From IMG/VR virus record IMGVR_UViG_3300017917_005344, positions 1 through 21,450 of that record: a DNA stretch of 21,450 nucleotides; one strand, 5' to 3'. Origin of the DNA: a virus. Under the pieces are notes generated by a model, which saw only the letters and a list, made by a program, of their open reading frames with translations, was not told where the DNA came from and ran no database searches. Positions 14,629 to 19,655 of this stretch are shown piece after piece; within the stretch, counting starts at the first letter, position 1, and every line of letters begins with the position of its first letter. Both the position numbers and the translations under genes were made by a program.

Positions 14629-15264
14629 CTATAGACCTCTTGCTTCGAACTCTTTATTGATATATTCACGCAATTCCTCTGTCAATTTATCATAATCAAC
14701 AGCATTATTGCTCAATGTATCAATTCTTGAATTGACATTTGCCAATTCTTCCGAAACATATTGTTGTGAAGCTGCTCCGATATTATCTCGTGCAGTACCC
14801 TGTTGTGTTGCATCAAATTCTTGACGGCCAGCAGTAGAAACTAACCCTTTGTCTGCCTGGGCTAATGCCGTTACATTGTCAACTAATTCTTGTAATCTGC
14901 CGTCATCTTCGCCTATTTTTTTAACTAAATCTGCTACTTCTGATTGAATATAACTAGTTAGTTCTGATTTTAGACTATTAATCTTCTCTGTTAGAGCAGA
15001 GTTAAGATTCTCTATAGCGGCGCTCAAGCTTGAAACCTCTGAAGAGACTCTTTCCGAAAGAGCACTGATTGCATCAAATGCTTGCGGGATTTTAGTATCT
15101 ACATAGTTTACTACATTGTCAACGCTTTTTGACAAATCGGCGACTTGCTGACTCAACGAATCTTTTACGTTCGAAATTTCTTTACTTAGAGTATCTCTCA
15201 ACTCTGCCATTTTTCCTACAATTACACCAATCAATAGGATAAATAATTTTTTTACACTTTCCAT
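14629..15264 (-). CDS. Coiled-coil fibre-like protein
   Basis: The 211-aa protein has long heptad-like coiled-coil stretches across residues about 20-135 with SxxxDSLSQ and SALSERVSS patterns, implying a trimeric rod. Residues about 143-168 contain GRQEFDATQQGTARDNIGAA, split by the usual 'QxxAxxNIGA' fibre signature, typical of phage tail fibre attachment segments. The first 18 residues (ESVKKLFILLIGVIVGK) form a hydrophobic segment. An alternative ATG at 15210 (MAELRDTL) would remove it. With the first start it is a membrane-anchored rod; with the second a soluble fibre-like one. It lies between lysis genes and the spanin candidate, an odd place for a fibre. Function is uncertain. Confidence 0.55.
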   Translation of the reverse strand: MESVKKLFILLIGVIVGKMAELRDTLSKEISNVKDSLSQQVADLSKSVDNVVNYVDTKIPQAFDAISALSERVSSEVSSLSAAIENLNSALTEKINSLKSELTSYIQSEVADLVKKIGEDDGRLQELVDNVTALAQADKGLVSTAGRQEFDATQQGTARDNIGAASQQYVSEELANVNSRIDTLSNNAVDYDKLTEELREYINKEFEARGL

Positions 15265-15326
15265 TTTTCTTTTTTTATTGTTTTTTAAATTTTTACTCTT
15301 TTCTTTTTGATAAATCCAAGAGGAGG

Positions 15327-15512
15327 TTACAAATTTCTTTTTTCGGCTTCTTGAAGAAAATATGCAGCTGGATCAAAATCCAAATTCACATCCTCTTCAC
15401 TATCTCCATAAGTGATCAAAACTTCTTTATCACTCACCTTTCTTGAATTAGCGAGGAGTTTGCCACTTATCTCTACTATGTTGCTTTTTTCTGATTCTAC
15501 CACTATCGTCAT
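15327..15512 (-). CDS. Small hypothetical phage protein
   Basis: The 61-aa protein (MTIVVESEKSNIVEISGKL..., ending AEKRNL) has two short strands, an acidic centre (YGDSEEDVNLDFD) and a C-terminal helix. No motif is recognised. Its start overlaps the stop of the preceding 100-aa gene by four bases, so it is translationally coupled and probably real. The pair may act together. Confidence 0.55.
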   Translation of the reverse strand: MTIVVESEKSNIVEISGKLLANSRKVSDKEVLITYGDSEEDVNLDFDPAAYFLQEAEKRNL

Positions 15513-15811
15513 ACTATGGTCATTTTTCCTTTTAAATAATTTTTGACAATTCCATCTAAAGTGCCAATGATTTTATATTCAAAATATCTACCGTCCAATT
15601 TCCATTCTTTGGCTTTAATAGATACTTTTATTTTGGTATCATTAACATTGAGTTTCTCTTCATATACCTTGTCTCCATCTTGATATATTTCCATTGTGAA
15701 ATCTCCATCAAATGGCTCTGACCCTTTAATCGTAAATGTACCTTCAGCATTGGAAGGAACATCTGCCAAGTCCAACTCTATACAGGAATCTACAATTAGT
15801 GTTTGTCTCAT
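15509..15811 (-). CDS. Small beta-rich hypothetical phage protein
   Basis: The 100-aa protein looks like a single Ig-like beta sandwich. Strands run through GTFTIKGSEPFDGDFTMEIY, DKVYEEKLN, IKVSIKAKEW and FEYKIIGTLDG, with no signal peptide or catalytic motif. Such domains decorate capsids, tails or fibres in many phages. It starts directly after the endolysin stop and overlaps the next small gene. A virion decoration role is possible, but there is no direct evidence. Confidence 0.5.
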   Translation of the reverse strand: MRQTLIVDSCIELDLADVPSNAEGTFTIKGSEPFDGDFTMEIYQDGDKVYEEKLNVNDTKIKVSIKAKEWKLDGRYFEYKIIGTLDGIVKNYLKGKMTIV

Positions 15812-16282
15812 TTATTTATAGGGCAAATATTTTGTAACTCCATTTACTTTGATACCTTTAAGGATTTGTTTACGTTGAAAAACACCTTCGGTAGCTTCAT
15901 AGCTTACATGTACCCATGCAGGGTTTTTATCATTTCCAAACTCCCATATCAATTGGTCAAAATCCAAGTTTTTTCTCACAAAATCAAATATCTCAGCATT
16001 GGTTATTTCTGTACCATCCATATCTATATCACCTGCCTCTCCTGTACAATGTTGTGATGTAGAACTAGATCCAGGAGTTGCAATATTAAGTGCATGACTT
16101 CGGTATCCACTAGAGAGATAGATGGGGCGTCCAAAATGATTACGAATAGGCTCGAATATGTTTTTAGCCCAAATTTTCATATTTTTCAAATGCTCCTCTG
16201 TAGGCATATTAGATATACCCAAGCGTTTGGCTCGCTCACTGCGAATCATTTCGCTTAATTCAAGATGTGCCGATAATTCCAT
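15812..16282 (-). CDS. Peptidase M15 family endolysin
   Basis: The 156-aa protein is a zinc peptidase of the M15 (D-Ala-D-Ala carboxypeptidase / M15_3) type that cleaves peptidoglycan peptides. Metal and active-site motifs are complete: YLSSGYRS at residues 55-62, SQHCTGEAGDID at 76-87 giving the zinc ligands H78 and D85, and WVHVS at 123-127 giving H125. There is no signal peptide, so release needs a holin. Two small membrane proteins lie immediately upstream in the operon (2-base gap), making a lysis cassette. The length is usual for a single-domain phage M15 endolysin. Confidence 0.88.
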   Translation of the reverse strand: MELSAHLELSEMIRSERAKRLGISNMPTEEHLKNMKIWAKNIFEPIRNHFGRPIYLSSGYRSHALNIATPGSSSTSQHCTGEAGDIDMDGTEITNAEIFDFVRKNLDFDQLIWEFGNDKNPAWVHVSYEATEGVFQRKQILKGIKVNGVTKYLPYK

Positions 16283-16284
16283 AA

Positions 16285-16575
16285 TTAGTTCTTTTTAATA
16301 AATTTGAAAAAATCAATGTGAAACGATAGCAACCAAAAAGCCAATATGAAATTGGTAATTGTTTCAAAAAAATTTAATCGTTCATTAAATGGTCCAGCGA
16401 GGATGTTATCATAATCTTTTACTAAATAAATGACCATAAAGGCATTCCAAAAGAACATCATGAAATTGATGAATCTAGTAGAATAGTTTCCATCTTTAAT
16501 AGATACTTCCATCGCTTTATAAGCTCCAAAAGTCATAAGTGTATAAGCAATAATATTGAGAATTAATCCGTACAT
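16285..16575 (-). CDS. Small membrane protein, holin or antiholin candidate
   Basis: The 96-aa protein has three hydrophobic segments (about residues 3-21, 34-53 and 70-90) with charged loops between them (KDGNYSTRF, KDYDNILAGPFNERLN) and a basic C-terminus (FFKFIKKN). It sits between the LydA-like holin candidate and the M15 endolysin. Size, topology and position suit a second holin or an antiholin, but there is no family signature. Confidence 0.55.
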   Translation of the reverse strand: MYGLILNIIAYTLMTFGAYKAMEVSIKDGNYSTRFINFMMFFWNAFMVIYLVKDYDNILAGPFNERLNFFETITNFILAFWLLSFHIDFFKFIKKN

Positions 16576-16593
16576 TTTTTTGAATTTTAAAGG

Positions 16594-16878
16594 TTAAAGT
16601 GAGTCTATTTTGTCTTCTAATTTTTTTGGCAATTTCTTCTCGACAATATCAATAAGAGCTTCGCTACACATGGTAGAGAAGCAAGTAAGTGCAAGTCCAA
16701 TTTTAACAGACAAGTTAAAATACTCCATCACTGCAGGAATGATCATCACTGATATTATCAATCCTATGAGAATTTTCATTGCAATATTTTTTGTGGTGTA
16801 ATCTTGACCACGAAGCAACTTGAAAGCTGTGGTGACGATGCCTCCTACTGCCATTATTATGTATTGCTTAAATTCCAT
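16594..16878 (-). CDS. Putative holin (LydA-like)
   Basis: The 94-aa protein has an N-terminal hydrophobic segment (YIIMAVGGIVTTAF), two more in the middle (IAMKILIGLIISVMIIPAVM and IGLALTCFSTM, about residues 33-52 and 60-72) and a charged C-terminus (VEKKLPKKLEDKIDSL). This layout is holin-like and recalls phage LydA-type holins. The ATG at 16878 is chosen because the longer open frame upstream reads through the tRNA gene, giving the familiar false peptide GVEQLVARRFHNP. It is the first of the lysis genes, followed by another small membrane protein and the endolysin. Confidence 0.65.
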   Translation of the reverse strand: MEFKQYIIMAVGGIVTTAFKLLRGQDYTTKNIAMKILIGLIISVMIIPAVMEYFNLSVKIGLALTCFSTMCSEALIDIVEKKLPKKLEDKIDSL

Positions 16879-16910
16879 TTTTCCTTTTTTTTGGGTTTTA
16901 TAAAAATTTG

Positions 16911-16983
16911 TAGCGGAGACAGGACTCGAACCTGTGACCTTCGGATTATGAAACCGACGAGCTACCAACTGCTCTACTCCGCA
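16911..16983 (-). tRNA. tRNA-Met (CAU anticodon)
   Basis: A full cloverleaf reads on the minus strand in 73 bases. The acceptor stem is GCGGAG/CTCCGC, the D stem GAGC/GCTC with loop AGTTGGTA, the anticodon loop TTCATAA with CAT, the T arm ACAGG-TTCGAGT-CCTGT, and the discriminator A. CCA is not encoded. Position 1-72 is U-U and position 31-39 is U-U, so two stem ends are unpaired. It lacks the three G-C pairs of an initiator. It may be an elongator Met tRNA or, if modified at C34, an AUA-reading Ile tRNA. It lies between the capsid and holin genes in the late operon. Confidence 0.9.
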
Positions 16984-16986
16984 ATG

Positions 16987-17016
16987 TTTGGGCTTGGCTA
17001 TTACCTCAAGCCCAAA
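16987..17016 (-). other. Hairpin between capsid gene and tRNA
   Basis: TTTGGGCTTG (16987-16996) and CAAGCCCAAA (17007-17016) form a perfect 10-bp stem with a 10-base loop. On the minus strand it lies 3' of the capsid gene and ends four bases before the tRNA 5' end. There is no T run, so a partial terminator is less likely than protection of the capsid message 3' end or a guide for tRNA processing. Confidence 0.6.
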
Positions 17017-17067
17017 AGCACCCCCGATAAATGCGCACAACAAAAAACGAGGGCAATGGCTTATTTT

Positions 17068-17967
17068 CTATGACTTTTGGATGATATTGATGACACCAAT
17101 ATTATCTTGTCTACGTCTTCGACCACCATATCTTTGCTCGAAGGAGAACACGTCCGCAAAAAATTGAGGGTCTTTTTCTCTTGAGAAAAAGTCTAGGCTT
17201 CCCAATGCATGCTCTACTTTTGAAGGATCATAGCAAACTACTACTTCATTGTCATTTGCAGAAGCTAATGAGCCTACAGGCTTAATTTCGCCATTTGCAT
17301 CAGCAAAGATTCTTGTAGTCATTGGAATGATAGAAAATCCTTCTAATCTTGCAACGATTCCACTTCTACGCTCTTCATCTGTCAAATAAGTTGCTTTGTC
17401 AGGATCTACCAAGTCTCCCAACATCGTTACAGGAACTAAAGCAACTAAATTGCCTCCAATTACTTGACCTTTGGAATCATTTGCTAATTTAATAAACGCT
17501 TTTTTGAGGTCAGCTCTTACAAGAGCTTTTCTCGTACCTGAAGCACCTGCCAATGTGGCGTCAATATCTGCCCCTGAAGTTCTAACAACAGAAGCGGCAG
17601 ACAATCCTGATGCCCATTTGTATAAAATGTCCGATCCGATAAATTCTGTCATTTCACCTCTTGTATCACCCAATACAGAATTTTTCTTATCATATGACAA
17701 TTCGTATTGATCAATGTTTGGAATTCTTACAGGATTAGATGTATAACTATCTAATGCGTAAGTAACTTCGCCATCTGCACGTGTTACCACTCCTGCAGGG
17801 AATTGTGTTCTGTTTTTCTCACCTCCTACTCCTGCACCTGCTTGAGGAATGTGTACGATTTTTCCATTGATAACCATTGAGGTTACATCGGTAGATAGTT
17901 TCAAATGTGGATTAGAAGCATAAAACTTCTCCATAATAAACTGGTGCCAAATTTCTTTCTGTAGCAT
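17068..17967 (-). CDS. Major capsid protein (HK97-fold, Mu-like)
   Basis: The 299-aa protein is the likely shell subunit. Its size, N-terminal helix (MLQKEIWHQFIMEKFYASN), beta-rich core (VHIPQAGAGVGG, VVTRADGEVTYALDSYTSNP) and a long-helix segment with LKKAFIKLANDSKGQV fit capsid proteins of Mu-like phages of Bacteroidota. The C-terminal FSFEQRYGGRRRRQDNIGVI is also typical of late strands. It follows the protease/scaffold gene by 45 bases, the canonical order, and is followed by a hairpin and a tRNA. It is intact. Confidence 0.8.
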   Translation of the reverse strand: MLQKEIWHQFIMEKFYASNPHLKLSTDVTSMVINGKIVHIPQAGAGVGGEKNRTQFPAGVVTRADGEVTYALDSYTSNPVRIPNIDQYELSYDKKNSVLGDTRGEMTEFIGSDILYKWASGLSAASVVRTSGADIDATLAGASGTRKALVRADLKKAFIKLANDSKGQVIGGNLVALVPVTMLGDLVDPDKATYLTDEERRSGIVARLEGFSIIPMTTRIFADANGEIKPVGSLASANDNEVVVCYDPSKVEHALGSLDFFSREKDPQFFADVFSFEQRYGGRRRRQDNIGVINIIQKS

Positions 17968-18012
17968 CTTTCTTTTTTTTTGCGGTTTAAAAATTATTTA
18001 AAAAGTGCGTTT

Positions 18013-18426
18013 TTATTTTTCGTATTCTGCCTTGAACAGCCTTTGATACTCTGCATTGTTTTCCTTTTTCAATTTCAACAATGCATCAGGATCTTTTTTG
18101 GTATAATCCGAAAAAGTCCAATTTTTTCTTGGATTGTTTGTGTCTACACCATCACCTAATTGTTCAGTAATTGTTGTGTTTTTTGTAGATGCTACAGGAG
18201 CATTTTCAAGGAAACTTTTCAAGTCCAAAACCTCCATTTTTAGCAAAAATGGCTTTTGAGCTTCAGTAACTTTAGATGCATGAAGTGTAATCAAAGATTC
18301 TTTTTCAGCATTCAACTTTTCGGTTTTAATCGATTCGTTTTCGCTCAATAGAGCATCTACTTTGGCTACGATTTGATCTTCTGTAGCATCTTCGGGAAGT
18401 CCGAATTTAAGGGCAATCTTTTTCAT
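18013..18426 (-). CDS. Possible in-frame scaffold from an internal start
   Basis: An ATG at 18426 inside the protease gene would give a 137-aa helical, charged protein starting MKKIALKFGLPEDAT and lacking the protease domain. The A/T-rich stretch just before it resembles the leader of other genes here. In Mu the scaffold (Z) is made this way from the protease gene (I). The separate product is inferred by analogy, not shown. Confidence 0.4.
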   Translation of the reverse strand: MKKIALKFGLPEDATEDQIVAKVDALLSENESIKTEKLNAEKESLITLHASKVTEAQKPFLLKMEVLDLKSFLENAPVASTKNTTITEQLGDGVDTNNPRKNWTFSDYTKKDPDALLKLKKENNAEYQRLFKAEYEK

Positions 18427-18894
18427 GTCTTTATTTTTTGATGAATTAATTGTGGGGATGGAGTCATACGATTTATTATCATTGCTCAAGTATACTCGAA
18501 GTGCAGACTTATTAGAAGGTATATCTACGACTGATATCTCTTTCAGAAGACATTTGGTTACGGTAGCTCTTTTTTGTCCAGCTATTACATTTTCCTCTGA
18601 GGTTTCTATTGCTTCTATACCCATAGAGCAGGCACTCAGTATTTTTTGATCTACCTTACTTTGTATTTTAAGTGCAAATTCATCTTTGGTGTCAAAAGTC
18701 AAGTCAGCAAGTAGCTTGTCTCCTTCTTTTCTCAGATTGTCCCATCTTCCTATAGGAAGAGTCCAATCTGCTCTATCATGCATAAAAAGAGCTACAGGAT
18801 TTTTCTGAAAATCTGAAAAATCAATACCATCAGTCAGGACTCGAAATCCGTAACTATTGATACTTTCGTCTGTAATAATAAATGTATACTTCAT
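18013..18894 (-). CDS. Prohead protease with C-terminal scaffold (Mu gpI-like)
   Basis: The 293-aa protein combines a serine maturation protease and a scaffold. Residues about 1-135 match the HK97-like (S78) prohead protease: NPVALFMHD (32-40) with the likely catalytic H39, SACSMGI (87-93) carrying the candidate serine, and LLKEISVVDIPSN (116-128). After a Ser/Asn-rich linker, residues 157-293 are helical and charged like a scaffold. An ATG at 18426 (M157, KDMKKIALKFG) could start a separate scaffold in the same frame, as gene Z does within gene I in Mu. It is the first gene of the leftward operon, behind the divergent promoter region. Confidence 0.75.
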   Translation of the reverse strand: MKYTFIITDESINSYGFRVLTDGIDFSDFQKNPVALFMHDRADWTLPIGRWDNLRKEGDKLLADLTFDTKDEFALKIQSKVDQKILSACSMGIEAIETSEENVIAGQKRATVTKCLLKEISVVDIPSNKSALRVYLSNDNKSYDSIPTINSSKNKDMKKIALKFGLPEDATEDQIVAKVDALLSENESIKTEKLNAEKESLITLHASKVTEAQKPFLLKMEVLDLKSFLENAPVASTKNTTITEQLGDGVDTNNPRKNWTFSDYTKKDPDALLKLKKENNAEYQRLFKAEYEK

Positions 18895-18938
18895 CTTTAT
18901 AATCGTGATTGCAAAAATGAAGCCTTTCGTGTGGACTA

Positions 18939-18946
18939 CAAAAATA
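18939..18946 (-). promoter_or_regulatory. -7 box of the leftward late promoter
   Basis: On the minus strand TATTTTTG matches the Bacteroidota TAnnTTTG -7 element. A start at about 18932 would leave a leader of roughly 38 bases before the protease ATG at 18894. There is no TTTG or TTG at the normal -33 position. Instead a dyad (GTCCG-N5-CGGAC) lies there, so an activator may be needed, as for Mu late promoters. Confidence 0.5.
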
Positions 18947-18948
18947 CC

Positions 18949-18966
18949 GTCCGAACTGCGGACTAC
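18949..18966. promoter_or_regulatory. Operator-like dyad in the divergent promoter region
   Basis: GTCCG (18949-18953) and CGGAC (18959-18963) form a dyad around AACTG. The right half extends to GGACTAC (18960-18966), which is repeated directly at 18933-18939. The dyad sits at about -17 to -31 of the leftward start and about -44 to -58 of the rightward one. The local GC content stands out. It is a plausible site for a late activator or regulator serving both operons. Confidence 0.45.
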
Positions 18967-18992
18967 TTTTTTTTAATCATTAGATATACAGA

Positions 18993-19000
18993 TACTTTTG
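18993..19000 (+). promoter_or_regulatory. -7 box of the rightward tail promoter
   Basis: TACTTTTG on the + strand matches TAnnTTTG and stands 31 bases before the chaperone ATG at 19032, so a start near 19007 is expected. As on the other side, no clear -33 box is seen. Confidence 0.45.
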
Positions 19001-19031
19001 TGCTTTATTATTCACCAAAAAAATAAAGAAA

Positions 19032-19352
19032 ATGTCACAAAATCTTATTGGAATCACAGCAGAGCAATTGAAAAAATGGAAAGCAGAGCATAAAAAAGTC
19101 TTTTGTATAGAAGTAGAAGGAGACAATAATGATATATATGCAGGATATTTTAAAAGCCCTGATATCCAAACCCTAAGAGCAGCTAACAAAAATCTTAAAA
19201 ATGATGAGATTGATGCAGGACTTACGATCTACAATAACTGTAAACTATGGGTAAGCCCCGAAATAGAGGAAGATGACATGCTTAAAATGTCAGTAATGGC
19301 TAAGATGTCAGACATTATGGCAATAAAAAAGGCTACCATAAAAAACTTATAA
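19032..19352 (+). CDS. Tail assembly chaperone, short (unshifted) form
   Basis: The 106-aa protein sits between the divergent promoter and the tape measure gene, the place of lambda gpG-type tail chaperones. It begins ITAEQLKKWKAEHKKVFCIEVEGD and includes YAGYFKSPDIQTLRAAN and a helical C-terminus MSVMAKMSDIMAIKKA. This is the pattern of phage proteins that read 'peptide-to-position then KxP' around residues 35-50. Codons 104-105 (AAA AAC) form part of a slippery heptamer, after which the 0 frame stops at once (TTA TAA). The protein is thought to coat the tape measure during tail assembly. Confidence 0.7.
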   Translation: MSQNLIGITAEQLKKWKAEHKKVFCIEVEGDNNDIYAGYFKSPDIQTLRAANKNLKNDEIDAGLTIYNNCKLWVSPEIEEDDMLKMSVMAKMSDIMAIKKATIKNL

Positions 19353-19540
19353 GCCCTCCAAGTGAGGGCTGGGGAGAGACTTTAGATTTTTGGCATTTGG
19401 AAGCCATTGTCCTAAAGAATTTCTCAATAGATATTAGCGGAATGGACGATGAAAGGTATTGTGATTTTGTAAAAAAAGCACTTTATATTGAATACCGAGA
19501 GATGGATAAATGGAGGAGATTAATTAGTGATTTTCTATAA
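19032..19540 (+). CDS. Tail assembly chaperone, -1 frameshifted long form
   Basis: A -1 slip at A AAA AAC (19340-19346) joins the first 105 codons to a second frame of 64 codons, ending at the TAA at 19538-19540, for about 169 aa. The added part reads ISPPSEGWGETLDFWHLEA, then IDISGMDDERYCDFV and EMDKWRRLISDFL. It has no start codon of its own until an ATG deep inside at about 19441, so expression by frameshift is the simple reading. This mirrors lambda gpGT, in which the T part binds tail tube subunits. Confidence 0.75.
19340..19370 (+). promoter_or_regulatory. Programmed -1 ribosomal frameshift signal
   Basis: The slippery heptamer A AAA AAC (19340-19346) is in the correct 0-frame phase (codons AAA, AAC). 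Five bases further, AGCCCTC (19352-19358) pairs with GAGGGCT (19364-19370) around the loop CAAGT, a 7-bp GC-rich stimulatory hairpin. The 0-frame stop TAA is at 19350-19352, at the foot of the hairpin. Confidence 0.8.
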
Positions 19541-19630
19541 ATATTTATCAGGATTTTTATACATATCCTTAGTCATAAATATTGCAAAAATTCCACCAAT
19601 TACTAATACTAAGACAAACAACACTACCAT
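19535..19630 (-). CDS. Possible 31-aa single-pass membrane microprotein
   Basis: On the minus strand, opposite the gap between chaperone and tape measure, an ATG at 19630 opens a 31-aa frame. It reads VVLFVLVLVIGGIFAIF, a full membrane-length hydrophobic stretch, then a polar tail TKDMYKNPDKYL. The tail is protein-like and not random AT-rich translation. A TATATTTG box lies just upstream on the same strand (at about 19652), but with no proper -33 element. It is antisense to the 3' end of the chaperone frame by three bases only. The function is unknown, and it may be a chance frame. Confidence 0.3.
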   Translation of the reverse strand: MVVLFVLVLVIGGIFAIFMTKDMYKNPDKYL

Positions 19631-19655
19631 AGGTTAATTTTAAAAATACAAATAT

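Noticed and set aside
16911-16983. tRNA as prophage attachment site
   Set aside because: Phage genes of one operon continue on both sides, so it is not at a boundary.
16879-17043. N-terminal extension of the holin frame through the tRNA
   Set aside because: GVEQLVARRFHNPKVTGSSP is the familiar sense-strand translation of a tRNA; the ATG at 16878 gives a normal holin-sized protein.
16804-17073. + strand frame reading through the tRNA (SGDRTRTCDLRIMKP)
   Set aside because: This is the well-known false peptide from translating a tRNA gene in reverse.
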